Shown here: piece by piece, positions 53,806 through 62,308 of the stretch
How positions within the stretch are numbered: position 1 is the stretch's first letter
How the letters are laid out: every line of letters begins with the position of its first letter
Source: an uncultured Mycoplasmatota bacterium
GTDB taxonomy: Bacteria > Bacillota_I > Bacilli_A > RF39 > UBA660
DNA length: 64,000 nt
NCBI GenBank assembly: GCA_900556025.1
Contig: USNG01000001.1
Coordinates: forward strand, 14,627-78,626
Direction: 5' to 3'
Position numbers and translations under genes: made by a program
Notes under the pieces: model-generated
Seen by the model: only the letters and a program-made list of their open reading frames with translations
The model's database searches: none
Told to the model about the DNA's origin: nothing

Positions 53806-54333
53806 ATGAAAAAAATGTTAGTATTACCTATAATAATTGGTAGTATTATTTTATTGAGTGGTTGTGGTGAAAAAAAGAAATTACCTAGTGATGACAAAAA
53901 AGATGAACAAGTAAAAACAATTCAATATGAATGTGCTAGGAATGAAACATTAACTGTTTTAAACAATAGACTTAAAACTGGTGAGAATCCAAAAGAGAAT
54001 GCTGGAGATCAAGATGTTGCTGTGAATATGTCACTTGCAAGACGTTATGAATTTAATGAATCAGGAGATAAATTATTAGCTTACTATGATATATCTACAT
54101 ATGAATATGTTTTTGATTATGATATGGATACTCAAAAAAAATATTTTTTAAGTTCATGTGATAAAATGGATAAAGCAACATATAAAAGTTGTGATGTAAC
54201 TGTAGAAGGTAATAAAATTATAGTAGTTGATGAAGTAGATCTTACTTCTGAAATGGCCAATTTATATTTAGTGTCTTTAACTTTAGAAAGTATAAAAAAC
54301 AATTATGCTGAATCAACTTATGTTTGTAAATAA
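53806..54333 (+). CDS. Lipoprotein, unrecognised
   Basis: 175 residues with a lipoprotein signal: KKM, hydrophobic core, lipobox LSGC (Cys near residue 21), then a Lys/Asp-rich linker. Three further Cys in the mature part (YECAR, SSCDK, SCDVT) and the C-terminal YVCK suggest disulfides. The mature domain resembles other small Bacillota lipoproteins of unknown role. Start ATG selected from SD GGAGGA. Confidence 0.8.
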   Translation: MKKMLVLPIIIGSIILLSGCGEKKKLPSDDKKDEQVKTIQYECARNETLTVLNNRLKTGENPKENAGDQDVAVNMSLARRYEFNESGDKLLAYYDISTYEYVFDYDMDTQKKYFLSSCDKMDKATYKSCDVTVEGNKIIVVDEVDLTSEMANLYLVSLTLESIKNNYAESTYVCK

Positions 54334-54348
54334 TTTTTTTAAAAAATA

Positions 54349-54377
54349 TTGACATTTTATATTTATACTGATACAAT
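54349..54377 (+). promoter_or_regulatory. Strong promoter of the candidate non-coding transcript
   Basis: TTGACA (54349-54354), 17-bp spacer, TACAAT (54372-54377). No ORF begins within 400 bases downstream. Confidence 0.72.
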
Positions 54378-54383
54378 AATATT

Positions 54384-54828
54384 GTCCAATAGAATAGTTT
54401 GATGAAATTAATTTTTTATCTTATTATTATTAGTGAAAAAATTCTATATAATTTATTATTGTATAGATATAGTTGATTTTATAGTTATATATATTTATTA
54501 GTATTAGTTTATTAATTTTTATATATTTATTATTTAATTATATTATATTAATTGGATATATTTTAATAATTAATATCATTAGTTATTGTTAGTATATTTT
54601 TACAATATTTAAATTCTCTTATTAATTTAAGAAATAGAATACTTATCTACTAAGGACAAGTGATATGTCATTGAGAAAGTAAAACTCAAAAACGATAGGT
54701 AATTATGCTAAATACTGATAATATTTAGAACATGTTTATACTGATGAATTAATCTTTATAAATGATTTATAATTATTTTTTCTTTAAACTCGAAGCAATC
54801 ATGTTTTATCAGAACTGATTGCTTTTTG
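54384..54828 (+). ncRNA. Candidate non-coding RNA or long leader
   Basis: A 512-base stretch without a gene between the lipoprotein and the 54846 gene. It starts with a near-consensus promoter and ends with a terminator hairpin. No reading frame worth calling lies inside. Its 3' half (about 54630-54760) is less AT-biased and holds possible hairpins: GACA...TGTC near 54655-54669, GAG...CTC near 54674-54688 and CTAAATA...TATTTAG near 54709-54729. It does not match RNase P RNA, tmRNA, 6S or any riboswitch core I can recognise. Confidence 0.4.
54793..54828 (+). terminator. Terminator ending the candidate ncRNA
   Basis: 9-bp stem AAGCAATCA (54793-54801) and TGATTGCTT (54816-54824) with a short T-run. 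It lies just before the SD of the next gene, so read-through or attenuation is possible. Confidence 0.75.
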
Positions 54829-54845
54829 ATTACATGGAGGTATTA

Positions 54846-55208
54846 GTGAGATATTATATTATATTTGGTATTACTTTTATATTGCTATTAATTATACTTT
54901 TTTATAATCCTAATTCTAAATATTTAGGTGTTTATAAAGATAAAATAACTATAGAATATAATTATAATGATCAAGGATATAGTTGGTCTTATGAAGATGA
55001 TAATGATAATGTAAAAGTTGTGACTATAAATAACAATACATATATTTTATATCCTAAAAAAGATGGAAAATATAATATTACATTTAAATATAATAATGAA
55101 GAAAATAATAAATATGAAATTAAATACGAGTTTGAAATTGAAGATAATAAAATATATTGGTTAAGTGGGGAGGGAACTGGTTTATTAGATTATCCTAATC
55201 CATATTAA
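54846..55208 (+). CDS. Small exported protein, unrecognised
   Basis: About 120 residues: one N-terminal membrane helix (about 3-22) and an extracytoplasmic domain of about 95 residues that reads as a single beta sandwich (ITIEYNYNDQGYSWSYEDD, then KDGKYNITFKYNNEEN). GTG start chosen from GGAGG with 5-base spacing; an ATG 12 bases earlier overlaps that SD. The gene follows the attenuator-like terminator. Confidence 0.6.
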   Translation: MRYYIIFGITFILLLIILFYNPNSKYLGVYKDKITIEYNYNDQGYSWSYEDDNDNVKVVTINNNTYILYPKKDGKYNITFKYNNEENNKYEIKYEFEIEDNKIYWLSGEGTGLLDYPNPY

Positions 55209-55229
55209 AAGAGGTTTAAACCTCTTTTT
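55208..55229. terminator. Bidirectional terminator
   Basis: Palindrome AAAGAGGTTTAAACCTCTTT (55208-55227) flanked by A- and T-runs, between convergent genes. Confidence 0.88.
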
Positions 55230-56082
55230 AATTGTAGAAACATTTTTTAGAATTGCAATTTTCATTTTGATATTCTATTTCTATTGTTACATGATTAATT
55301 TTATATTTTTTTAAACTTTCTTTTAATGAACTCTTTAAATTTATTATTTCATTTTCTTGTAGTTGTTTATTCAATACTACATGACATGTCATACAGTAAC
55401 TATCTTTATAAAGAGTCCATATGTGAATATGATGTATTTCTTTTATATTATCATTTTTTAATTCTTTAGTTATTTCATTTATATTTATACCTTTTGGTGT
55501 TTTAGCCATTATCATTTCAAATACTTCTTTTAGATATCTATATACTTGGAATAAAATATATAATGCGATTAGTATAGCTATAATAGGATCAATTATGTGA
55601 TTATTTAATACTTTAATAAGAATACTTCCGATTAAGATAATTACCCAACCAATTAGATCTTCTAGCAAGTGAATATCTTTTTTATCTTTTTGTGAGTATG
55701 TTGTATAACCATAAATTAATATTCCAAATACTGAAAATAATATCATAGCATCATAATTTACTTCTTTAACATCTATTAGTCTTGGAATAGATAGAGATAA
55801 CATCAATATAGAACCTAATAGAAGCAATATAGATGTAATAAAGTATCCAATATATGTAAATCTTAAATATCCATAAGAATACTTGTTATTAACTTCTTTT
55901 TTACTTATTTTTTCAAATATATAAGATATACAAATTGAAATAGAGTCACTTAAGTCATGAATAGCTCCAGATATAAGAGAAATACTATTAGTTAAAAATC
56001 CTCCTAAAACTTCTAAAACTGAGAAAACTAAATTAATTAAAAATGTACTTTTATTGTTTAATAAATTAAATTCTTTTTTCAT
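55228..56082 (-). CDS. Cation diffusion facilitator (zinc/iron/manganese efflux)
   Basis: CDF transporter of 284 residues with about five to six membrane helices and a cytoplasmic C-terminal ferredoxin-like domain (about 200-275, HHIHIWTLYKDSYCMTCHVVL). The metal site in helix 2 reads GAIHDLSDSISI, and helix 5 carries HLLEDLIGW (HxxxD), consistent with zinc or a similar divalent ion. The extreme C-terminus CNSKKCF adds two Cys. Start chosen at the ATG after GAGGTG. Confidence 0.9.
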   Translation of the reverse strand: MKKEFNLLNNKSTFLINLVFSVLEVLGGFLTNSISLISGAIHDLSDSISICISYIFEKISKKEVNNKYSYGYLRFTYIGYFITSILLLLGSILMLSLSIPRLIDVKEVNYDAMILFSVFGILIYGYTTYSQKDKKDIHLLEDLIGWVIILIGSILIKVLNNHIIDPIIAILIALYILFQVYRYLKEVFEMIMAKTPKGININEITKELKNDNIKEIHHIHIWTLYKDSYCMTCHVVLNKQLQENEIINLKSSLKESLKKYKINHVTIEIEYQNENCNSKKCFYN

Positions 56083-56181
56083 ATTACACCTCATTATCAT
56101 TATAGCATAATGACTAGTTTAAGTCATATTATTTATTGAATATATTACTATTATTTTGTATAATTAGTTTAGGTGATTGTG

Positions 56182-56313
56182 ATGGGAAGCTTATTTAATT
56201 TGTTAGTTTATTCTTATCAAAAAGAAATTAAAATTTTGTTTATAACAGCTGGTATTTTAATAGTAGCTATTTTAGTTTTAACAATTATTAAATTTTTAAA
56301 GAATAGGAAGTAA
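56182..56313 (+). CDS. Small single-pass membrane protein
   Basis: 43 residues with one membrane helix (about 17-37) and a basic C-terminus (KFLKNRK). SD AGGTGA six bases before the ATG. It ends one base before the LtaS-like gene, which has no SD of its own beyond this ORF, so the two are likely translationally coupled. Not recognised as any named family. Confidence 0.6.
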   Translation: MGSLFNLLVYSYQKEIKILFITAGILIVAILVLTIIKFLKNRK

Positions 56314-56314
56314 T

Positions 56315-58255
56315 ATGAAAAAGAAAATTCATGGTTCAATATTTTGTGCTTTTTGGATAGTATATTTAGAATTAATATATAGAATATTTGTAGTTGGAGA
56401 TTTTTTCTCTTTAAATACATTGTCTGTTATATTATTTAGTTTGACTTGGATGGCTATTACTTCGTTAATAGTTGGTTTATTTAATGAGAAAGTTAATAGA
56501 ATTATAAGCTATTTTATATTATTTTTTTATACACTTATAACTTTAGCACAGATTGTTTATTATAATTTTTATGACTCAATATTTTCATTTTTCTCATTAA
56601 CTACAGGTACTGGTCAAGTTATGCAGTTTTGGCAGATGATATTAGAAGTCATAGCTAGAATTTGGTATGTTTTTGCTTTGACATTAGTACCATTAATCCT
56701 ATATTATATTTTTAATAAAAAGATTTTTAAATTTAATAAATTAAGATTAAAAGATATATTATTAAATTTAGTTCTTTTAGTATTTTCATTAACTATGATA
56801 TTAGTTGAGGTTACATATGACAATAAAGGCGTTTATAGTTTAAATAGACTTATATATAAAACACATGCACCTATGTTAACGATAAATAAAACTGGGTTAT
56901 GGAGTATGCAAATAATAGATTTGTATAGATATATATTTGGTTTTGAAGAAGAAGTAGAAGTTTCCACTGTTGAAGAAGCTCCTGAAGAAGTAGAGTTGGA
57001 GAAAGAAAAAGAATATAATAAAATTGATATTGATTTTGAATCTTTAATAGAAAAAGAAAGTAATTCTACAGTTAAAAATATGCATAAATACTTTAGTAGT
57101 GTTGTTCCTAGTGAAAAAAATAAATATACTGGTTTATTTAAAGATAAAAACTTAATATTTATTACTGCTGAAGCTTTTGATACTATAGCTATTGATAAAG
57201 ATATTACACCAACATTATATAAAATGGCTAATAATAGTTATATATTTACAAATTATTATCAACCATTGTATCCAGTATCTACATCTGATGGAGAATATAT
57301 GAATTTAATTAGTTTAATTCCTAAAGAAGGTGTGTGGAGTTTTTATAAATCAAGTAAAATAAGTATGCCTATGGGATTTGGAACTATGTTTAAGAATGAA
57401 GGTTATACATCTTATGGATTCCATAATCATACATATAAATATTATGATAGACATTTATCTCATCCAAATATTGGACTTTCATATATTGGATGTGGAAATG
57501 GTCTTGAAAAGAAGATGAATTGCAAACGTTGGCCAAATAGTGATTATGAAATGATTGAAGCTACTACTGATTATTACTTAAATGATGAAAAACCATTTGC
57601 TACATATTATATGACTGTCAGCGGACACTTAAATTATAATTTTTATGGTAATAGTATGTCTGCTAGAAATAAAAAGAAAGTTAAAAATTTAAAATATTCT
57701 GATGCTATAAAAGCGTATTATGCTGCTCAAATTGAATTAGATAAAGCTATGGAATTATTATTAAAGAAACTAGAAGAAAAAGGCGTATTAGATGATACAT
57801 TAATAATTATGGGTCCTGATCATTATCCATATGGTTTAACTAAAAAACAAATGAATGAAGTTAGTAATATTGACAGAAGTGATAAGTTTGAAAATTATCA
57901 TACTACATTAATTATGTATAATCCTTCTATAGAAAAGACAGTAATAGATAAAACAATTAGTGGACTTGATTTATTGCCAACAATATATAATTTATATGGA
58001 ATAGAATTTGATTCTAGATTATTAATGGGAAGAGATATATTTAGTGATAGTGAACATATAGTAATACTTTCAGATAGAAGTTGGATAACAGAAGCTGGAA
58101 GATATAATAGTGTAACAAGAAAATTTACTAAAACAACTGAAGAAGAAATAGATGATAATTATATTGATAGAATTAATAGTATTGTAAATAATAGATTTAG
58201 TATGTCTGCTTTAATATTAGATAATAATTATTATAAAAAAGTAGGTCTAAAATGA
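56315..58255 (+). CDS. LtaS-family phosphoglycerol transferase (sulfatase fold)
   Basis: 646 residues: five N-terminal membrane helices (about 1-185), then an extracellular alkaline-phosphatase/sulfatase domain. Motifs: FITAEAFDTIAID near 277-289, catalytic-nucleophile region PVSTSDGEYMN near 322-332, YMTVSGHLNYN near 432-442, and IIMGPDHYPYG near 503-513. LtaS enzymes polymerise glycerol phosphate for lipoteichoic acid; this branch may instead modify another glycan. The linker after the last helix is Glu-rich. Overlaps the glycosylase gene by 4 bases. Confidence 0.87.
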   Translation: MKKKIHGSIFCAFWIVYLELIYRIFVVGDFFSLNTLSVILFSLTWMAITSLIVGLFNEKVNRIISYFILFFYTLITLAQIVYYNFYDSIFSFFSLTTGTGQVMQFWQMILEVIARIWYVFALTLVPLILYYIFNKKIFKFNKLRLKDILLNLVLLVFSLTMILVEVTYDNKGVYSLNRLIYKTHAPMLTINKTGLWSMQIIDLYRYIFGFEEEVEVSTVEEAPEEVELEKEKEYNKIDIDFESLIEKESNSTVKNMHKYFSSVVPSEKNKYTGLFKDKNLIFITAEAFDTIAIDKDITPTLYKMANNSYIFTNYYQPLYPVSTSDGEYMNLISLIPKEGVWSFYKSSKISMPMGFGTMFKNEGYTSYGFHNHTYKYYDRHLSHPNIGLSYIGCGNGLEKKMNCKRWPNSDYEMIEATTDYYLNDEKPFATYYMTVSGHLNYNFYGNSMSARNKKKVKNLKYSDAIKAYYAAQIELDKAMELLLKKLEEKGVLDDTLIIMGPDHYPYGLTKKQMNEVSNIDRSDKFENYHTTLIMYNPSIEKTVIDKTISGLDLLPTIYNLYGIEFDSRLLMGRDIFSDSEHIVILSDRSWITEAGRYNSVTRKFTKTTEEEIDDNYIDRINSIVNNRFSMSALILDNNYYKKVGLK

Positions 58256-59064
58256 AAATTGAAGTAGAAGATATAAATATTAAAGAAGTATTATTAAGTG
58301 GGGCTTGTTTTAGAGTAATAGAAGAGTCTGATGGAAGCTTTACTAATATAATAAAAGATAGAATAGTTAATATTAAACAAGAAGGTAATAATTTAATAGT
58401 TAAAGCTAATAATTATGATAATCTAAAAGAAATAATATTAGAATATTTTGATTTAAATAGAGACTACAGGAAAATTAATTTAGAGTTATCTAAAGATGAT
58501 ATAATGAAAGAAATAGTTAAAACATGTAATAATTATAGAATATTAAATCAAGATTCATTTGAGATGTGTATAAGCTATATTATAAGTCAAAATAATAATG
58601 TTAAAAGAATTAGTAAATCTATTGAAAAATTGTGTTTAAAATATGGTAAAAAAGTGTTATTTGAGAATAAAGAATATTGCTTATTTCCAAGTTATGATGT
58701 ATTAAAAAATGTTAGTACTTTAGAATTTAAAGAATTAGGTGTGGGATTTAGAGATAAATATATTAGAGACTTTTTAGATAAATATGAATCTTTAAGAGAT
58801 ATTAATACACTTGATACTAATGATGCCTTAAAAGAACTAATGAATGTTAAAGGTATTGGTATGAAAGTAGCATCATGCATATTATTATTTGGATATAAAA
58901 GATTAGATGTTTTTCCTATAGATACTTGGGTAAAACAATTTATTAGTGAACATTATGGTATTAAAAATGATCAAAAAACTATAGAAAAATTTGCTAGAGA
59001 GAAATTTAAAGAATATAGTGGTCTTGCTATACAGTATATGTATCATTATGAGAGAAATAGTTGA
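58252..59064 (+). CDS. ogg: 8-oxoguanine DNA glycosylase (OGG1 type)
   Basis: Base-excision enzyme of the HhH-GPD superfamily. N-terminal OGG-type domain (about 1-95), EMCISYIISQNNNVKRI near 104-118, hairpin and catalytic Lys in MNVKGIGMKVASCILLFG near 198-215, catalytic Asp in FPIDTWV near 222-228. 270 residues, similar to the clostridial OGG1. Removal of 8-oxoG is inferred from family. Confidence 0.88.
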   Translation: MKIEVEDINIKEVLLSGACFRVIEESDGSFTNIIKDRIVNIKQEGNNLIVKANNYDNLKEIILEYFDLNRDYRKINLELSKDDIMKEIVKTCNNYRILNQDSFEMCISYIISQNNNVKRISKSIEKLCLKYGKKVLFENKEYCLFPSYDVLKNVSTLEFKELGVGFRDKYIRDFLDKYESLRDINTLDTNDALKELMNVKGIGMKVASCILLFGYKRLDVFPIDTWVKQFISEHYGIKNDQKTIEKFAREKFKEYSGLAIQYMYHYERNS

Positions 59065-59173
59065 ATTGATATGTGAAATATGTTATTCTCTTTTTAGAGG
59101 TAAGATATGAGAGAATTAAATATAATTGATATTTTATTATTTGATAAATGTTATTTTAATTCTTTGATATTGG

Positions 59174-59206
59174 TCTCATCAATATAATTATTGGTGAGAT
59201 TTTTTT
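59174..59206 (+). terminator. Terminator between ogg and upp
   Basis: 10-bp stem (TCTCATCAAT 59174-59183 and ATTGGTGAGA 59190-59199, one G-T pair) and a seven-T run. The 157-base gap has no gene I would support. Confidence 0.87.
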
Positions 59207-59221
59207 ATAGAAAGGAAATAT

Positions 59222-59848
59222 ATGAAAGAAATTGTTTTGGATCATCCTTTGGTAACTCATAAGTTATCAATTTTAAGGGATAAAAATATGGGTACTAAGG
59301 AGTTTAGAGAACTAATAAGTGAAATATCTATATTATTATGTTATGAGGCTTTAAAAGATGCTAAAATGCATACTAAAACTATAGAAACACCACTTGAAAA
59401 GTTAAAAACGTTTTATATTAATGAAGATGATTATGCATTTGTACCTATTTTAAGAGCGGGTATGAGTATGGTTGAAGGAATTATAAATATAATTCCTAAT
59501 GCTAAAATTGGACATATAGGTCTATATAGAAATGAAGAAACATTAGAGCCAGTTGAGTATTATTATAAGATGCCTGAAAATATTAATAAAAGAGAAGTAT
59601 TAATATTGGATCCTATGTTAGCTACTGGAGGTAGTGCAATAGCTACAATAAATAAACTTAAGAATGATGGTGTAAAGAAAATAAAATTTCTTTGTATTAT
59701 AGCTTCTCCAGAGGGAATAAAAAATATTAAAAAAGCACATAAAGATGTACAGATATATGCAGCATGTGTTGATAGAAAATTAAATGAAAATGGCTATATT
59801 TTACCTGGTCTTGGTGATGCAGGCGACAGGGTTTACGGTACTAAGTAA
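59222..59848 (+). CDS. upp: Uracil phosphoribosyltransferase
   Basis: Salvages uracil to UMP with PRPP. LVTHKLSILRDKNMGTKEFREL near the N-terminus, in two parts, VPILRAGMSMVEG near residues 76-88, PRPP loop LDPMLATGGSA near 128-138, and ACVDRKLNENGYILPGLGDAGDR near the end. 208 residues, normal. SD AAAGGAA. Confidence 0.97.
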   Translation: MKEIVLDHPLVTHKLSILRDKNMGTKEFRELISEISILLCYEALKDAKMHTKTIETPLEKLKTFYINEDDYAFVPILRAGMSMVEGIINIIPNAKIGHIGLYRNEETLEPVEYYYKMPENINKREVLILDPMLATGGSAIATINKLKNDGVKKIKFLCIIASPEGIKNIKKAHKDVQIYAACVDRKLNENGYILPGLGDAGDRVYGTK

Positions 59849-59866
59849 CAGAAATGTTACTTTTTA
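59843..59866 (+). terminator. Terminator overlapping the upp stop
   Basis: Stem AAGTAAC (59843-59849) and GTTACTT (59856-59862), T-rich tail. Confidence 0.85.
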
Positions 59867-59890
59867 TTTACGTTGTGTTATAATTATGAT

Positions 59891-60520
59891 ATGAGAAAAG
59901 TATTAAAGGAAAATAGACGGTATATAACAAGTATTGTTTTATTGTTAGTGATTTACATTATTTTGTTTAAATCTAGTTTTTATGATGTTATACTTTCTTT
60001 TGATAATGAAGTTCGCAAATTTGTTACTAGCATAATTGACGATAATTTAACATTATTTTTTAAAACTATGACTAATTATGGAGATTTTTATTTACCAATT
60101 GCAATTATTGTGTGTATATTTTTAATAAATAAAAATAAATGGTACTCATATTTACTTGCTGGTGGATATGGTTTATCTGGAATGATTGCTTTAATTTTTA
60201 AGACTGCTATTAGTAGACCGAGACCTCTTGAAGCGCTGATAAAAATTCCATCAAGTTTCAGTTTTCCTAGTGGTCATACTTTTACGTCTATAGTTTTTTA
60301 TTCTTTCTTATGTTATTTATTGACTGTTCAGTCTGGAAAAATAAAGAAAACTGTTTTTTATATATTTTTTATAATTATAGCGTTAATCATTTCAATTTCT
60401 AGAATATATTTAGGTGTACATTATTTTTCTGATGTAGTTGGAGGTATGTTACTTGCTATACCATGTGTACTAATGTTAATTAATATTGTTGAAAAGAATT
60501 TTAAGGAGAAGTTATTATGA
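59891..60520 (+). CDS. PAP2-family membrane phosphatase
   Basis: Six-helix lipid phosphatase of 209 residues, possibly acting on undecaprenyl diphosphate or phosphatidic acid. Phosphatase motifs: KTAISRPRP near 103-111, PSGHTF near 127-132, SRIYLGVHYFSDVVGG near 173-188. TATAAT lies about 8 bases before the ATG and no SD is visible, so the mRNA may be leaderless. Overlaps the patatin gene by 4 bases. Confidence 0.88.
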   Translation: MRKVLKENRRYITSIVLLLVIYIILFKSSFYDVILSFDNEVRKFVTSIIDDNLTLFFKTMTNYGDFYLPIAIIVCIFLINKNKWYSYLLAGGYGLSGMIALIFKTAISRPRPLEALIKIPSSFSFPSGHTFTSIVFYSFLCYLLTVQSGKIKKTVFYIFFIIIALIISISRIYLGVHYFSDVVGGMLLAIPCVLMLINIVEKNFKEKLL

Positions 60521-61587
60521 AAAGAGCGATTGTTTTTGAAGGTGGAGGAGCTAAAGGAGCTTATGAAGCTGGAGCTGTAAAAGCATTAAATAAGAAAAAA
60601 ATCTTTTTTGATGGTGCTGGAGGAACATCTATTGGTGCGATAAATGCTGCTTTTTATGTAGTTAAAAACTTTGATAATTTGTTTAAATTATGGGAAAAGA
60701 TGGATAGTTCTGATATTTTTGGTGTTGATAGTGAGTTTTTACAAAGCATAAGTTCATTTGATTTTAAAAATAAAGAACTAACTAAAAAAGGTATTGAATC
60801 TATTAAAAAGATATTTAAAAATAATGGTGTTGATATAGACAATATTCATAAGTTACTTTCTAAATACATTAAAGAGGATAGGTTTAGAAGAAGTAAAATT
60901 GATTTCGCTGTTGCTACTTTTAATATATCTGATAGAAAGCCAACTATAATTACTAAAGAGGATATTCCTGAAGGTAAGTTAATTGAATGTATAATTGCTA
61001 GTGCTTATTTACCAATATTTAAATTTGAAAAAATAGTTGATGGTAAGTTTTATTTAGATGGTGGTGTATTTAATAATTGTCCTGTTGATACATTTATTGA
61101 AAGAGGTTTTGATGAAATATATGCAATTCAAGATTGGCATAATTCTAAGGTAAAATATACTAAGAAAAAAGGTGTTAAAGTTCATATTATTAAACCAAGA
61201 GAAGATTTGGGTTCTATTTTATTATTTAATGCTGATATGGCTAATTATAGAATGAATTTAGGTTATTATGATACATTAAAATATTTAGACAATCTTGATG
61301 GAAAGAAGTATTATTTCAAAAATTATAGTGAAGAATATTATAGAGGATTATTTGATAAAGTAACTTATAAAAGAATGATAAAGAAGTATAATAAAGGATT
61401 TGAACCAAAAAGTTATAAAGATTTTGTAATTTCTATTGTTGAAAAGTTGTGTAAACAATTAAATTATGAAAGGTTTAAAATATATAATATGCCTTATTTA
61501 CTTACTAGAATTAAATATAAAATGGTATCTGATAAGAATAATGTTTATTATGATTTTATTAAAAATATTAAAGTGGATTTTGAATAA
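60517..61587 (+). CDS. Patatin-like phospholipase
   Basis: Serine lipase of the RssA/patatin type, 356 residues. Oxyanion loop GGGAKGAYEAGAV near residues 9-21, nucleophile elbow GTSIGAINA near 36-44, catalytic Asp in LDGGVFNNCP near 181-190. No signal peptide, so cytoplasmic or membrane-peripheral. SD AAGGAGAAG lies in the end of the PAP2 gene. Confidence 0.92.
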   Translation: MKRAIVFEGGGAKGAYEAGAVKALNKKKIFFDGAGGTSIGAINAAFYVVKNFDNLFKLWEKMDSSDIFGVDSEFLQSISSFDFKNKELTKKGIESIKKIFKNNGVDIDNIHKLLSKYIKEDRFRRSKIDFAVATFNISDRKPTIITKEDIPEGKLIECIIASAYLPIFKFEKIVDGKFYLDGGVFNNCPVDTFIERGFDEIYAIQDWHNSKVKYTKKKGVKVHIIKPREDLGSILLFNADMANYRMNLGYYDTLKYLDNLDGKKYYFKNYSEEYYRGLFDKVTYKRMIKKYNKGFEPKSYKDFVISIVEKLCKQLNYERFKIYNMPYLLTRIKYKMVSDKNNVYYDFIKNIKVDFE

Positions 61588-61599
61588 TTCACTTTTCTA

Positions 61600-61627
61600 T
61601 TGCAAAAATGAAAAAATGTGTTAAAAT
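61600..61627 (+). promoter_or_regulatory. tRNA-Gly promoter
   Basis: TTGCAA (61600-61605), 16-bp spacer, TAAAAT (61622-61627). Confidence 0.6.
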
Positions 61628-61639
61628 ATTTATACAAGC

Positions 61640-61714
61640 GCAGGTATAGTTCAACGGTTAGAATGTGGCCTTGCCAAGGCTAAGATGCCGGTTCGATTCC
61701 GGTTACTTGCTCCA
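61640..61714 (+). tRNA. tRNA-Gly (GCC)
   Basis: 75-nt cloverleaf: acceptor GCAGGTA / TACTTGC (one G-T), anticodon arm GGCC TTGCCAA GGC with GCC at 34-36, T-arm CCGG TTCGATT CCGG, discriminator T and encoded CCA. It is the last core-genome feature before the accessory end of the window. Confidence 0.95.
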
Positions 61715-61723
61715 TTTGAAATC

Positions 61724-61757
61724 AACTTACGGTCTAATTGAAGTTCGTAAGTTTTAT
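61724..61757 (+). terminator. Terminator after tRNA-Gly
   Basis: Stem AACTTACG (61724-61731) and CGTAAGTT (61746-61753), followed by T-rich sequence. Confidence 0.8.
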
Positions 61758-61778
61758 TTTATATAAATAATAAAAAAG

Positions 61779-61818
61779 AAGAGGAAAAAATTATAAAAAT
61801 AATTTAATCCTCTTTTTA
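61779..61818. terminator. Second hairpin downstream of tRNA-Gly
   Basis: AAGAGGA (61779-61785) and TCCTCTT (61808-61814) with an AT-rich inner stem and flanking T-run; probably a terminator, marking the border between the tRNA unit and the mobC region. Confidence 0.65.
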
Positions 61819-61862
61819 TGTTTTTCTTAATTTGGGAGTAATATTCTTGTCTAGCCAGCACT

Positions 61863-61907
61863 GAATTTGTCCACACGCACAAATTCGTATGTGGGGGATA
61901 CCCCCCC
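61863..61907. other. oriT-like inverted repeats upstream of mobC
   Basis: Perfect inverted repeat GAATTTGT (61863-61870) / ACAAATTC (61879-61886) around CCACACGC, then GGGGG ATA CCCCCCC (61893-61907). Such paired hairpins and G/C-rich palindrome directly before a MobC-like gene resemble conjugative transfer origins, and GC content jumps here relative to surroundings. The nick site is not identified. Confidence 0.42.
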
Positions 61908-61939
61908 AATCCTCTAAAAAGAAAGGAAGAAAATTTGAT

Positions 61940-62257
61940 ATGAGAAAAAGAATGAAACAAATGACAATTTATTTATCTGAAAAAGAGAAACAAGAATTAA
62001 AAAAATTAGCAAAAAAATATGATGGTAATGAGTCAGAAGCAATAAGAAGACTAATCGTAAATACCAAAGTAAATAAGCCTGATATGAATATTTTAGAGAG
62101 ACATCGTGAAGATTTTAAAATGATTGGTAATGGTCTTAATGCAGTAGCAAGAGATACTCATAGATATGGATTTATTAATGAACGAGATTTAACACATTAT
62201 CTCAATTGGTTAGATGATGTTACTGACGATATTAAATTCAATTTAGATTTAAAATAA
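61940..62257 (+). CDS. mobC: MobC-like relaxosome protein (ribbon-helix-helix)
   Basis: 105 residues. The N-terminal ribbon-helix-helix (residues 6-42, QMTIYLSEKEKQELKKLA) is followed by a helical tail with MIGNGLNAVARDTHRYGFI, similar to the GNNLNQIAR motif of MobC relaxosome accessory proteins, which help the relaxase at oriT. ATG chosen from SD AAAGGAAG. No relaxase follows; the next gene is convergent, so this is a remnant or a minimal mobilisation unit. Confidence 0.7.
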   Translation: MRKRMKQMTIYLSEKEKQELKKLAKKYDGNESEAIRRLIVNTKVNKPDMNILERHREDFKMIGNGLNAVARDTHRYGFINERDLTHYLNWLDDVTDDIKFNLDLK

Positions 62258-62263
62258 ATTGTT

Positions 62264-62308
62264 AAAAATGAAAAGATGATTAGAGTAAATTCTAACCATC
62301 TTTTTTTG
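62264..62308. terminator. Bidirectional terminator between mobC and the zinc-ribbon gene
   Basis: AAAGATG-A-TTAGA and TCTAA-C-CATCTTT arms (about 62271-62307) with one mismatch and flanking A/T runs; it contains the stop codon of the minus-strand gene. Confidence 0.82.

Noticed and set aside
54384..54828. Identification of the gene-free region as RNase P RNA, tmRNA or 6S RNA
   Set aside because: No P4 core, no tRNA-like 3' end with CCA, and no long 6S-type central bubble could be recognised.
59107..59187. 26-codon ORF between ogg and upp
   Set aside because: Its 3' end lies inside the terminator stem, it lacks a hydrophobic or conserved pattern, and nothing supports translation.
61640..61714. 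tRNA-Gly as the attachment site of an integrated element
   Set aside because: No second copy of the tRNA 3' end and no integrase are visible in the window, so it cannot be supported here.
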